From Schauerella fraxinea (GTDB lineage Bacteria; Pseudomonadota; Gammaproteobacteria; Burkholderiales; Burkholderiaceae_B), in assembly GCA_030849965.1 (NCBI GenBank), contig JAVDKL010000001.1, forward strand, positions 744,001 to 808,000: a DNA stretch of 64,000 bases, read 5' to 3'. A program made the translations under genes and the position numbers. The notes beneath the pieces were generated by a model that was given only the letters and a program-made list of their open reading frames with translations, was not told the DNA's origin and did no database searches. Of the stretch, positions 33,278-42,103 are shown in pieces (within the stretch, counting starts at the first letter, position 1; every line of letters starts with the position of its first letter).

Positions 33278-35362
33278 TTATGCGTCTCCCGTGTTCACGT
33301 CTGTCGCGGCATCGCGTTCGACGATGAGGTTGCCCAACGTATCCACCCGGCCATTGAAGCCCGGTTCGATCCAGATGGTGGTGTCGGGTTGCTCGAGAAT
33401 GGCGGGGCCGGCGATCACGGTGGCAACCGGCAGATCCAATCGCGCATAGCGCGTGGCATCCCACCATTTTCCGTCGTGATAGATGTTTTGGGTGCCCAAC
33501 GCCTCGGGCATTTCGGTGGTCGTAGGTGCAAGCACCGCCAGATCGAATTTGGGACGCACCCCGATACGCGCATAGCGCAGGTTCATCACCCGCACCGGAA
33601 TACCCGTCAACGCACGACCGAAGGCAGCGCGATACGCGGCTTCGAAGCTGGCGCCAATGCCTTCAACCGACAGCGCGTCGCGCGCCACGGCTGCGCGCAT
33701 CGTGTGGCTTTGGCCGGCATACAACATGTCGAACTCAATCACTTCTTCAACGCGTTCGAACGCCACCCCGGAGGAATTCAAGCGTTCGTCGCAGCTTTGC
33801 GTGAGCGCATCGATACGCGCGGTCACGTCGGCCAGATCGAGCTCGGCGAGCGACCGGTTCAAGGTTTGCACCGCATCGTGACGCATGTCGGCAATCACGC
33901 AGCCGAGTGCCGAGGTCACGCCCGGGTAGCGCGGCACGATGCCGGTACGGGTGCCCACTTCGCGCATCATTGCGCACACATGCAGCGCACCGCCGCCGCC
34001 GAAAGGCATGTAGGCAAACTTGCGGGGATCGTGTCCGCGTTCGATCGACACCAGACGAATCGCGCCGGCCATTTTGGCGTTGGCCACCGTGAGAATGGCC
34101 TCGGCAGCCATATGCGGATCCAGTCCCAACGGCTCGGCCACATGTGTGGCGATCGCCGCGCGGGCCTTTTGCAGATCCAGCGCAGCCAGTAATCCGCCGC
34201 CCAGTGGGCGATCGGCGGCAATGCGGCCCAACAGCACATTCGCATCGGTGACAGTGGGCCGCGTATTGCCGCGCCCATAGCAGGCCGGGCCCGGAATGCT
34301 GCCGGCCGACTCGGGGCCCACCTGCAACAGCCCTCCCGCATCGACCGACGCGATCGAACCGCCGCCGGCACCGATGGTTTCGATCTGGATCATCGGCGCG
34401 CGCACCACCATGCCGAAATCGATCGACGTTTGTGCGGCCAACGAGGCCTGGCCGTCGGCCACAAGCGAGACGTCGAACGAGGTTCCGCCCATGTCGCCGG
34501 TGACCACGTTGGCAAATCCTGCCGCGCGGGCAATCTCGGCGCACGCAATCACGCCGGCAGCGGGACCCGACAGCGCCGTCCGGATCGGGATATCGCACGC
34601 GGTTTCGCGCGACATGATGCCGCCATTGCTTTGCACCACCAGCAGTTCGCCAGCAAAACCGTGTTGCTTCAGATTCCGATCAAGCCGTTCGAGATAGCTG
34701 CCCACCACCGGCTGCAATGCGGCGTTGAGCGTGGCCGTCGAGCAGCGTTCGAATTCGCGGATCTCGGGCAGCACTTCGGTGGCGGCCGTCACATGGCCAT
34801 TGGGCCATACGGCACGCACGGCGGCCACCGCAGCGGCTTCGTTGGACGGATTGGCGTAGGCGTTGACGAAGAACACGCAGACGGCCTGGCAACCTTGCGC
34901 CAGCAGCGCGTGCGCGGCTTGCGTGACCTGATCCAGATCGACGGGCGTGTGCACGCTACCGTCGGCCAACACGCGTTCGTCCACTTCCAAACGCAGGTCG
35001 CGCGGCACGATCGGTTCGAAGCTGCCGCGCAGTCCCCACGTGGCGGGGCGATCGCGACGGCGCATTTCCAGCACGTCGCGAAATCCTGTGGTGGTGATCA
35101 GGCCAGTGCGCGCCACCTTGCGTTCCAGCAAGGCATTGGTGCCCACGGTGGTGCCGTGAACGATCGTCGAGATGATGGACGCATCGGCGCCCTCGCCCAC
35201 GCGATCGATCCCGTTCATGAAGCCCCGGGCTTCTTCGCCACGGGTAGACGGCACCTTCACGATGCGGGCCGTGCCACGTGCTTCATCCAGCACAAACAAA
35301 TCGGTAAACGTGCCGCCAACATCGACGCCCACGACCAACGGAGCAGCGTCCGTACGGCTCAT
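33278..35362 (-). CDS. Hydantoinase/oxoprolinase HyuA subunit
   Basis: This 694-residue HyuA-type protein is an ASKHA-fold, ATP-dependent subunit. The phosphate-binding start VVGVDVGGTFTDLFVLDE, the second phosphate loop GDMGGTSFDVSLV and VGPESAGSIPGPACYGRG near residue 290 are diagnostic. With HyuB it hydrolyses 5-oxoproline, hydantoin or related cyclic amides using ATP. The frame can open much further upstream, but the ATG at 35362 (MSRTDAAPLVV) overlaps the hyuB stop (ATGA) and gives the expected start. The exact lactam or imide substrate is unknown. Confidence 0.93.
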   Translation of the reverse strand: MSRTDAAPLVVGVDVGGTFTDLFVLDEARGTARIVKVPSTRGEEARGFMNGIDRVGEGADASIISTIVHGTTVGTNALLERKVARTGLITTTGFRDVLEMRRRDRPATWGLRGSFEPIVPRDLRLEVDERVLADGSVHTPVDLDQVTQAAHALLAQGCQAVCVFFVNAYANPSNEAAAVAAVRAVWPNGHVTAATEVLPEIREFERCSTATLNAALQPVVGSYLERLDRNLKQHGFAGELLVVQSNGGIMSRETACDIPIRTALSGPAAGVIACAEIARAAGFANVVTGDMGGTSFDVSLVADGQASLAAQTSIDFGMVVRAPMIQIETIGAGGGSIASVDAGGLLQVGPESAGSIPGPACYGRGNTRPTVTDANVLLGRIAADRPLGGGLLAALDLQKARAAIATHVAEPLGLDPHMAAEAILTVANAKMAGAIRLVSIERGHDPRKFAYMPFGGGGALHVCAMMREVGTRTGIVPRYPGVTSALGCVIADMRHDAVQTLNRSLAELDLADVTARIDALTQSCDERLNSSGVAFERVEEVIEFDMLYAGQSHTMRAAVARDALSVEGIGASFEAAYRAAFGRALTGIPVRVMNLRYARIGVRPKFDLAVLAPTTTEMPEALGTQNIYHDGKWWDATRYARLDLPVATVIAGPAILEQPDTTIWIEPGFNGRVDTLGNLIVERDAATDVNTGDA

Positions 35363-37041
35363 GCTGCATTCTCCTTCACACTTTCGGTAGTCACATAACC
35401 CATCGCACGATCGTTCTCGCGCGCGCTGTCGGCGCGGCCTGCCGGCGGGCCGTAGCCGCCACCGCCAGGGGTTTCGAGGCGCACGCGCTCGCCTTGCTTC
35501 AAGCGGATCCCGAGCATTTTCGACGCCATGGGCGGGGTCTGCCACGCACCATCGCGTTGATAGGTAAAGCGGTTGGAAATCGACGACGACCCGCCGGCGA
35601 TGCCCTTGGGCGCCGAGCGGCCCCGTTCGCCAAAGATAAATACCTCGGCGCCTTGTTCGAGCAGCTCGATCTCGTAGATGGCGCCCAAACCGCCGCGATA
35701 GGTGCCGTCGCCACCCGAATCCGGGCGCAGCGCCCATTGCGTAAAGCGCACGGGATAGGCGGCCTCAAGGATTTCCAAGGGCGGAATGGTGGCGGTCGAG
35801 ATCGGTGCGTTGCCGTGACTCAAGCCATCGCCTTGCGAATGCCCGCCATGACCGCCGCCAAAGAAACTGAACATCACCCAGCGCTGACCGGCGCGCTCGC
35901 CATCGCTGCGATGACCGGCGATCGACAAGGCATTGATCGTGCCATAGGCTTGCGCCATGGCGCGTTCGGGCGCGGCCTGGGCCATCGCGCAGAAGATCAC
36001 ATCGATCATGCGCAAAATGGTTTCGGTATAGCCGCCCACCGGGCGCGGGCGTTCGGCGGTGATCAGCAGGCCGTCGGGCATCACGAAATCGACGGCATCG
36101 AGCACACCGGCGTTGGCCGGCACGTCTGGAAACAGATGCTTGAGTGCCACATAGCACGCGGCAATGGCGGTAGCGCGGGAGATATTGACCGGACCGGCGC
36201 ACGAGGGCGAGGTGCGCGAGAAATCCAGCGTCATGCGGTCGCCCTTGACCGTCATCGTCAGTGCGATCGACAGCGGCTCATCCTTCACGCCGTCGTTATC
36301 GAGCGTGTCGTCGAAACGGTATTCGCCATCGGGCAGTGCCGCAATGTGGGCGCGCATCAGTTTCACAGCCCGGGCGCGCAACGTGGTCAACGATTCCAGC
36401 ACCACGCTGTCGCCATATTCGGAAAGCAAGCCGTCGAGCCGGCGGCCGCCCAATTCCAGCGCAGCCAACTGGCCGTTGAGATCGCCCCACAAGCTATCCG
36501 GCAGACGGGTATTGGCTTTCAGGATGGCGAGTACGTCTTCGTCCAGCACCCCGGCGCGCACGATACGCACGGGCGGGATCTGCACGGCCTCTTGCCAGCA
36601 TTCCGTGGCCGCAGGGTTGTAGTTGCCCGGCACGGCGCCGCCCACGTCGTGCCAGTGTGCGGCCGACGCGATAAAGCAAAACAGTTTGCCGCCGCGAAAT
36701 ACGGGGCGCACCAGCTTGAAGTCGTTGGCGTGGGTGCCGCCTTCGTACGGATCGTTGAAGAGCCACACGTCGCCCTCGATCATGCCGCCGCGCGTGGCCG
36801 CCACCTTGATCGCCGCGCGCACGGCAAACGCCATGGCGCCCACGAATACCGGCAAGCCCGATTTGCCCTGCACCAGGGTCGCACCCGTCTCGGCTTCGTA
36901 GATGCCGTGGCAGGCATCGTGCGCTTCGGCGATGATGGGATTGAAGGCGCTGCGGTACAGCGTCGCATCCATCTCGTCGGCAATCTGTTCAAGGCGCCCT
37001 TTCAGTACGGCCAGGGTCACGGCGTCAAGCATGATTCGCAT
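35359..37041 (-). CDS. Hydantoinase/oxoprolinase HyuB subunit
   Basis: This 560-residue HyuB protein opens with LDAVTLAVLKGRLEQIADEMDATLYRSAFNPII and carries the family metal-site stretches DVWLFNDPYEGGTHANDFK and AAHWHDVGG. The Gly/Pro-rich C-terminus is ETPGGGGYGPPAGR. It is the second half of the ATP-dependent cyclic amidohydrolase with HyuA. The ATG at 37030 (MLDAVTL) is an alternative start. The 5' end overlaps the aconitase small subunit by 17 bases, so the operon is continuous. Confidence 0.94.
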   Translation of the reverse strand: MRIMLDAVTLAVLKGRLEQIADEMDATLYRSAFNPIIAEAHDACHGIYEAETGATLVQGKSGLPVFVGAMAFAVRAAIKVAATRGGMIEGDVWLFNDPYEGGTHANDFKLVRPVFRGGKLFCFIASAAHWHDVGGAVPGNYNPAATECWQEAVQIPPVRIVRAGVLDEDVLAILKANTRLPDSLWGDLNGQLAALELGGRRLDGLLSEYGDSVVLESLTTLRARAVKLMRAHIAALPDGEYRFDDTLDNDGVKDEPLSIALTMTVKGDRMTLDFSRTSPSCAGPVNISRATAIAACYVALKHLFPDVPANAGVLDAVDFVMPDGLLITAERPRPVGGYTETILRMIDVIFCAMAQAAPERAMAQAYGTINALSIAGHRSDGERAGQRWVMFSFFGGGHGGHSQGDGLSHGNAPISTATIPPLEILEAAYPVRFTQWALRPDSGGDGTYRGGLGAIYEIELLEQGAEVFIFGERGRSAPKGIAGGSSSISNRFTYQRDGAWQTPPMASKMLGIRLKQGERVRLETPGGGGYGPPAGRADSARENDRAMGYVTTESVKENAA

Positions 37042-37531
37042 CCTTCGAAAATCGCAACTTCAATTGATTCATGAGCCCGCCTGCATCCACCATCTCGAGC
37101 AGGAAGTCGGGCACGGTCTCGCAGGCCAGACGGCTGCCGTCGGCGCGGATCACATGGCCCGCTCGCGGGTCGATCGTTAAATGTTCGCCTTCTTCGATCT
37201 GCTCGGCCTCAGCGCACGTCAGCAGCAGCAATCCCACATTGAAGGCATTGCGGAAATAGAGGCCGCTGAAGGCCGGCGCAATCACGGCGCGCACGCCTAA
37301 GCTCACCAGGGCTTGTGCCGCTTGCTCGCGCGACGACCCGATGCCGAAGTTCGGCCCGGCCACCAGCACATCGCCCGGCTGCACGCCGGCGGCAAAATCG
37401 GGTCGCACGCCTTCCAGGCAATGCTTGGCAATCTCGTCCAAACCGAATTTCATATAGGCGCCGGGCGCCAACTGATCCGTGTCGACATCGGCGCCGACGC
37501 GCCATGCGCGGTGTGTGAGCGCGTCAGTCAT
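37025..37531 (-). CDS. Aconitase-family (LeuD/DmdB-like) small subunit
   Basis: This 168-residue swivel-domain subunit has DVDTDQLAPGAYM and GPNFGIGSSREQAAQAL, where LeuD would read NFGCGSSREHA. AFSGLYFRNAFNVGLLLL follows. Paired with the large subunit it forms a two-subunit 4Fe-4S hydratase. Its place in a catabolic operon and the altered signature argue against leucine biosynthesis; dimethylmaleate, citraconate or maleate hydratase is more plausible. The ATG at 37531 overlaps the large-subunit stop. Confidence 0.88.
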   Translation of the reverse strand: MTDALTHRAWRVGADVDTDQLAPGAYMKFGLDEIAKHCLEGVRPDFAAGVQPGDVLVAGPNFGIGSSREQAAQALVSLGVRAVIAPAFSGLYFRNAFNVGLLLLTCAEAEQIEEGEHLTIDPRAGHVIRADGSRLACETVPDFLLEMVDAGGLMNQLKLRFSKDANHA

Positions 37532-38796
37532 GCCAGCACCTCGCGCGGGTCGGCGATCGTACCGATCAAGGCCGACGCCGCCACCGTATACGGCGAGGCC
37601 AGATACACCTGCGCGCTCGCCGAGCCCATGCGCCCCTTGAAGTTGCGCGCCGTGGTGGAGATCGTGTTGGCGTTGTCGGGAATCGAACCGCCATAACCGG
37701 CACAGGCGCCGCACGATGTGGCAAATACTTCGGCGCCCGCATCGATCAGCGTCTGCATGATGCCGGCCTCGGTTGCGGCATCCTGATCGCGCTTGCTGGC
37801 CGGGGCGACCATCAGGCGCACGCCGGCCGCCACGCGCTTGCCCTGCAGCACGCGGGCGGCCGCACGCAAATCTTCGAACTTGGCGCCGGTACAGGCGCCG
37901 ATATAAGCCGCGGCGATCGGGGTGCCCGCGAACTCGGTCACGGCGCGGCTATTGGCCGGGCTGTGCGGCGCGGCCACGTACGGGGCCAACGTGCTGGCAT
38001 CGAAGCGATGAATCTCGGCTGCGGCATCTACATCCGATTGCCACTCTTGCACCGATACGTCCGAAACGCCCACATCGGCAAGATAGGCTTGCGTGACGGC
38101 ATCCGGCGCGATCAGGCCAACTTGCGAGCCGAGCTCGGCACTCATGTTCGAGAGTGTCATGCGCTCTTGCATGGATAGCGCCCGCACCGCTTCGCCGCAG
38201 AACTCGACCGCCTGATAGCGCCCGCCGTTCATGCCGAAGCGGCCGATCATGTGCAGCATCATGTCTTTGGCGGTTACGCCGTCAGACAATCTTCCATCCC
38301 ACTGCATCATGATGGTATCGGGCACCTTGATCCAGATTTCGCCTTTCACGACGACGCCCAGCATTTCCGTGCTGCCCACGCCAAACATATAGGCGCCGAA
38401 CGCGCCGCCCGTGGGCGAATGCGAATCGCCGCCCACCGCCAGCATGCCGGGCCGCAAATGACCGCCTTCGGGCACGACCACATGGCAGATACCCACCGAG
38501 TCGTACACATTGGGAAGCCGCTCGCGTTGCGCCCATTCGCGCGCAATGCGCACGATGCGGCGCGACTCGTCGTCTTGTTCGGGCACGTAGTGGTCAATCA
38601 CCAGCACCACCTTGTTGCGATCCCAGATCTCGGCACCCAGCTCGTCGAGCATGGGCTGCAAGCGGCGCGGACCGCTCGAATCATGGAACATGGCGAGATC
38701 GACCTTGCAGGTCACGATCTCGCCGGGCGCCACCGAAGCGCGGCCGCTGGCGGCGGCGAGCAGCTTCTGCGCCAGAGTTTGCGGCACGTGTGTCAT
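37528..38796 (-). CDS. Aconitase-family (LeuC/DmdA-like) large subunit
   Basis: This 422-residue 4Fe-4S hydratase subunit shows VGGDSHSPTGGAFGAYMFGVGSTEM near residues 117-141 and cluster cysteines in IGACTGAKFEDL and in the CGAC pair of TSCGACAGYG. Size fits the two-subunit LeuC/homoaconitase/DmdA group. It should interconvert a hydroxy-dicarboxylate and its unsaturated form. A GTG at 38799 is possible, but the ATG at 38796 forms a TGATG junction with the LivF stop. Together with the KRCGH lyase it resembles the dimethylmalate part of anaerobic nicotinate breakdown. Confidence 0.88.
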   Translation of the reverse strand: MTHVPQTLAQKLLAAASGRASVAPGEIVTCKVDLAMFHDSSGPRRLQPMLDELGAEIWDRNKVVLVIDHYVPEQDDESRRIVRIAREWAQRERLPNVYDSVGICHVVVPEGGHLRPGMLAVGGDSHSPTGGAFGAYMFGVGSTEMLGVVVKGEIWIKVPDTIMMQWDGRLSDGVTAKDMMLHMIGRFGMNGGRYQAVEFCGEAVRALSMQERMTLSNMSAELGSQVGLIAPDAVTQAYLADVGVSDVSVQEWQSDVDAAAEIHRFDASTLAPYVAAPHSPANSRAVTEFAGTPIAAAYIGACTGAKFEDLRAAARVLQGKRVAAGVRLMVAPASKRDQDAATEAGIMQTLIDAGAEVFATSCGACAGYGGSIPDNANTISTTARNFKGRMGSASAQVYLASPYTVAASALIGTIADPREVLA

Positions 38797-39506
38797 CACA
38801 TCCCCAGATAGGCCCGGCGCAATGCGTCGCTGGCCAGCAATTCGGCGCTCGAACCGGAAAACCGCACCGTGCCGTTTTCCAGCACGTAGGCGCGTTGCGC
38901 CACTTCGAGCGATTGGCCGACGTTCTGCTCGACCAGCAGGATCGACAGGCCTTCGCTGTGCAGGCGCGCGATCAACGTAAACATCTCTTCCACCAGCAGG
39001 GGCGAGAGCCCCAGCGACGGCTCATCCAGAATCAGCAGCTTGGGCTCGGCCATGAGGCCGCGCGCAATCGCCACCATTTGCTGCTCGCCGCCGCTCATCG
39101 TGCCTGCATGCTGATCGATGCGTTCGCGCAGGCGCGGAAAGATCTCCATCACCCGCTCGAGATTGCGCGCCCGGGAGGGCCGGCCGCGCGTGAACGACCC
39201 CAGTTCGAGGTTCTCGCGCACCGAGAGGTTCGGAAAAATGCGTCTGCCCTCCGGCACTTGAATCAACCCCGACTGCACCACCTGCCGATAGTGCTTGCGA
39301 TACAGGTTCTGGCCATCGAATTGCACGTCGCCCGACCACGCCTGCGACAGGCCGCAAATCGTATTGTTGAGTGTGGATTTGCCGGCGCCGTTGCTGCCCA
39401 GCAAAACGACGATCTCGCCTTCGCCCACATGCAGGTCCACGCCGCGCAGCACTTCCACACGGCCATATCCCGCACGCAATTGGCGGATATCCAATAACGG
39501 CGTCAT
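38796..39506 (-). CDS. livF: Liv-type ABC transporter ATP-binding protein LivF
   Basis: This 236-residue ATPase has Walker A GSNGAGKS, signature MSGGEQQMVAIARGLM and Walker B LLILDEPSLGLSPLL. It is one of two nucleotide-binding subunits of a hydrophobic-amino-acid-type (HAAT) importer. Overlaps with livG and with the hydratase gene tie transport to catabolism in this operon. HAAT systems carry amino acids, amides, urea or aromatic acids, so the substrate is open. Confidence 0.93.
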   Translation of the reverse strand: MTPLLDIRQLRAGYGRVEVLRGVDLHVGEGEIVVLLGSNGAGKSTLNNTICGLSQAWSGDVQFDGQNLYRKHYRQVVQSGLIQVPEGRRIFPNLSVRENLELGSFTRGRPSRARNLERVMEIFPRLRERIDQHAGTMSGGEQQMVAIARGLMAEPKLLILDEPSLGLSPLLVEEMFTLIARLHSEGLSILLVEQNVGQSLEVAQRAYVLENGTVRFSGSSAELLASDALRRAYLGM

Positions 39507-40258
39507 ACCTTCACTCCTTGCCCGGCCAACCGCTTGGCGGCGCCGTGGCCGAGATAGGCTTCGATCACGGCGGTGTCGGCCGTGACTTCGGCGGGACTAC
39601 CCGAGGCAATCAACTTGCCTTGCGACAGCACCCACACGTGTCCCGCCAGGCTCATCACGGCCTGCATCACATGCTCGATCATCAGCACGGTGACGCCGCT
39701 GTCGACCAGGCCGCGCACGACCGGAATCATCTCCCCGATCTCATTCGGATTCAGACCGGCCAGCACCTCATCCAACAGCAGCAGCCGCGGTTGAGTGGCC
39801 AGCGCGCGCGCCAGCTCCAGGCGCTTGCGGCCGGCCACGGTGAGATCGGACGCCGGCTTATCGAGTTGCGACGTAAGGTTGACACGCGCGGCCACGGCCG
39901 CCGCCTGGGCCAGCGCCTCGCGCCGATTGCCGGTGTGCATGTGCGCGCCCACGGCGATGTTTTCCCGCACGGTTTGCGCCGCGAACGGTTGCACGATCTG
40001 GAAGGTGCGGGTGAGGCCCATGCGCGCCGTGACGTGCGGCGCTTGACCGGTCACGTCCTGGCCCAGGAACTCGACGCGACCCTCACCGGGTTTCAAGAAA
40101 CCCGACAGCAGACCGAACAACGTGGTCTTGCCCGCGCCGTTGGGGCCCACCAGCGCCGTCAGGGTGCCGGCCTCGATCTGCAGGCTCACGTCCTGCACAG
40201 CCTTCAGACCGCCAAACGCGATGCCCACGTTTTGGGCTTTCAAGAGGATCTCAGCCAT
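39503..40258 (-). CDS. livG: Liv-type ABC transporter ATP-binding protein LivG
   Basis: This 251-residue ATPase has Walker A GPNGAGKTTLF, a LivG-like GLTRTFQIVQPF Q-loop region, signature DLTVAGRKRLELARAL (a variant of LSGG typical for LivG) and Walker B LLLLDEVLAGLNPNE. It is the second nucleotide-binding subunit of the operon's HAAT importer. It overlaps livM by 8 bases and livF by 4. Confidence 0.93.
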   Translation of the reverse strand: MAEILLKAQNVGIAFGGLKAVQDVSLQIEAGTLTALVGPNGAGKTTLFGLLSGFLKPGEGRVEFLGQDVTGQAPHVTARMGLTRTFQIVQPFAAQTVRENIAVGAHMHTGNRREALAQAAAVAARVNLTSQLDKPASDLTVAGRKRLELARALATQPRLLLLDEVLAGLNPNEIGEMIPVVRGLVDSGVTVLMIEHVMQAVMSLAGHVWVLSQGKLIASGSPAEVTADTAVIEAYLGHGAAKRLAGQGVKV

Positions 40259-41225
40259 TGCCGCGCCCTCCTCGGCTGAACAAGCGTTTGATGGAAACCC
40301 CGCTACCGGCCACGCCGCGCGGCATGAACATCACGATCAACACGAGCACCGTGCCGTAGATCACCATGCTGATGCCCGGGATCTCGCCAAACATATTGCG
40401 GGTGACGTCGCTCAACAGATGCAGCACCACGGCGCCCAGGATCGGCCCCCACAACGTGCCGACACCGCCCACGATCGCGCCCACCAGGGCTTCGACCGAC
40501 ACGGCTGGCCCGAAGGCGATACCGGGATCGATGTATTGAAAGACCTGCACGTAGAACGCGCCCGCCACGCTCATGAACGCCGCCGACAGCGCAATGGCCT
40601 TGAGCTTGACCTGAAACGGATTGACGCCCACGGCACGCGCCGCGTCTTCGTTATCGCGCACCGCCTGCATGTAGGCCCCAGTACGCGAATGGCGCAACCA
40701 GGCCGTGACGAGCAAAGCGGCCACCACGAACGCCAGCAGCAGAAAGATATAGCCGTGACGCGACGCGAATTGCATATTGGCGAACGAGCCGCGCAACGGC
40801 ACCATCAGCCCCACGCCACCGCCGGTAAAGCTCGCCGATAACGCGAGGATACGGAACACCTCGGCAAACGCCAGCGTGACGAGTGCAAAGTAAGAGCCTT
40901 TCAGCCCATACCGAAAGGTCAACGCCCCCACGATCAGCGCCACGATCACGCCCGCCACGATGGCCATGACCAGGCCCACCCAGGGATTGATGCCACCGGA
41001 TAACTGCGCCACGGCTTGCGTGTAGGCGCCCACGCCGAAGAACAAGGCGTGCCCGAACGACAACTGCCCGGCGTAACCGCCAAGAATGTTCCAGGCTTGC
41101 GACAACAGCGCCGCATACAGGGACATCATGATGAAGGTGAGCCACACGCCGGATGAGGTGACCAGCGTGATGACGCTCACGCCCACGGCGAAAAGCACAA
41201 TGAAAATCAAATCTCGCAGGTTCAT
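40251..41225 (-). CDS. livM: Liv-type ABC transporter permease LivM
   Basis: This 324-residue permease has eight to ten spans and the LivM sequence LSQAWNILGGYAGQLSFGHALFFGVGAY near residues 42-70. The coupling loop QAVRDNEDAARAVGVNPFQVK follows near residues 188-208. The frame runs further upstream, but the ATG at 41225 (MNLRDLIFIVL) overlaps the livH stop (ATGA). It forms the translocation pore with LivH. Confidence 0.92.
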   Translation of the reverse strand: MNLRDLIFIVLFAVGVSVITLVTSSGVWLTFIMMSLYAALLSQAWNILGGYAGQLSFGHALFFGVGAYTQAVAQLSGGINPWVGLVMAIVAGVIVALIVGALTFRYGLKGSYFALVTLAFAEVFRILALSASFTGGGVGLMVPLRGSFANMQFASRHGYIFLLLAFVVAALLVTAWLRHSRTGAYMQAVRDNEDAARAVGVNPFQVKLKAIALSAAFMSVAGAFYVQVFQYIDPGIAFGPAVSVEALVGAIVGGVGTLWGPILGAVVLHLLSDVTRNMFGEIPGISMVIYGTVLVLIVMFMPRGVAGSGVSIKRLFSRGGRGNG

Positions 41226-42094
41226 GCTTTCGATCCAAAGAGGCCTTGCGGACGCAACAACAAGGTCACGATGAAGAGAACGAAGATGCCGACCTGACCG
41301 AGCGAATCGCCCAGGAACAGGCCGCCCAGCGACTCGATCACACCCACCAGCAGGCCGCCGATCAACGCCCCTGTGAAGCTGCCCATGCCGCCCAGCACCA
41401 CGATGGTGAAGGCGATCAGCACGAAGCCCGACCCCACTTGCGGATTGACGTAGTACACCGGCAGCAGAAAGCACGCGGCCGCACCCAGACAGGCCATGCC
41501 GATGCCGAACGACACCGCATACACCTTCTCCACATCGATCCCCATCAGCTTGGCGCCTTGCTTCTCTTTCGCCACGGCACGGATGGCACGGCCCAGATCG
41601 GTGCTGCGCATCATCCAGAACAACACCGCACAGATGGCAAGCGCGCCACCGAACGCGATCAGCTTGGGCAACGCAATCAACGCCGGCCCGATCTCGACCG
41701 TCGAGAGCGTGTACGGCGTGTCGATCGTGCGCGTATCCGACTTGAAGAAGATCAGCGCCAGGTTCTCCAGCACGATCGACAAGCCGAGCGTGACGAGCAG
41801 AATGTTCTCGTCCTTGCCATGGCTGGCGCGGTTAATGATGCCGCGCTGCACGCCATAGCCCAGCACGAACATACCCGCCATCACCAAGGGCAATGCAACG
41901 TACGGATCGATGCCAAGCCGGTCATGCAGCAGATACACGCCGTACAGCGCCATCATCAACGCCGCGCCATGCGCGAAATTGATAATGTGCAGCACGCCGT
42001 AGATCAGGGTCAGGCCCAATGCGATGAGCGCGTACACCGCGCCCGTCGTCAGACCATTGAGGATCGATGGAAAAAGGATGCCGAATTCGAGCAT
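41222..42094 (-). CDS. livH: Liv-type ABC transporter permease LivH
   Basis: This 290-residue permease has the LivH hallmark NGLTTGAVYALIALGLTLIYGVLHIINFAHGA at residues 14-45. A GRAIRAVAKEKQGAKLMGID coupling loop lies near 187-206. It is the partner of LivM. It begins 9 bases after the binding protein gene. This is the standard gene order K-H-M-G-F. Confidence 0.93.
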   Translation of the reverse strand: MLEFGILFPSILNGLTTGAVYALIALGLTLIYGVLHIINFAHGAALMMALYGVYLLHDRLGIDPYVALPLVMAGMFVLGYGVQRGIINRASHGKDENILLVTLGLSIVLENLALIFFKSDTRTIDTPYTLSTVEIGPALIALPKLIAFGGALAICAVLFWMMRSTDLGRAIRAVAKEKQGAKLMGIDVEKVYAVSFGIGMACLGAAACFLLPVYYVNPQVGSGFVLIAFTIVVLGGMGSFTGALIGGLLVGVIESLGGLFLGDSLGQVGIFVLFIVTLLLRPQGLFGSKA

Positions 42095-42103
42095 GTGTGT
42101 GGC

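Noticed and set aside
35363-35737. N-terminal extension of HyuA
   Set aside because: The extra 125 residues are the other-frame reading of the HyuB C-terminus; the start at 35362 has the ATGA coupling and the family N-terminus.
35494-37074. 526-codon plus-strand frame opposite hyuB
   Set aside because: Antisense shadow of a clear HyuB gene with low-complexity composition and no motif.
37025-38796. Leucine biosynthesis leuCD
   Set aside because: No leuA or leuB nearby, non-LeuCD signatures, and location inside a catabolic transporter operon.
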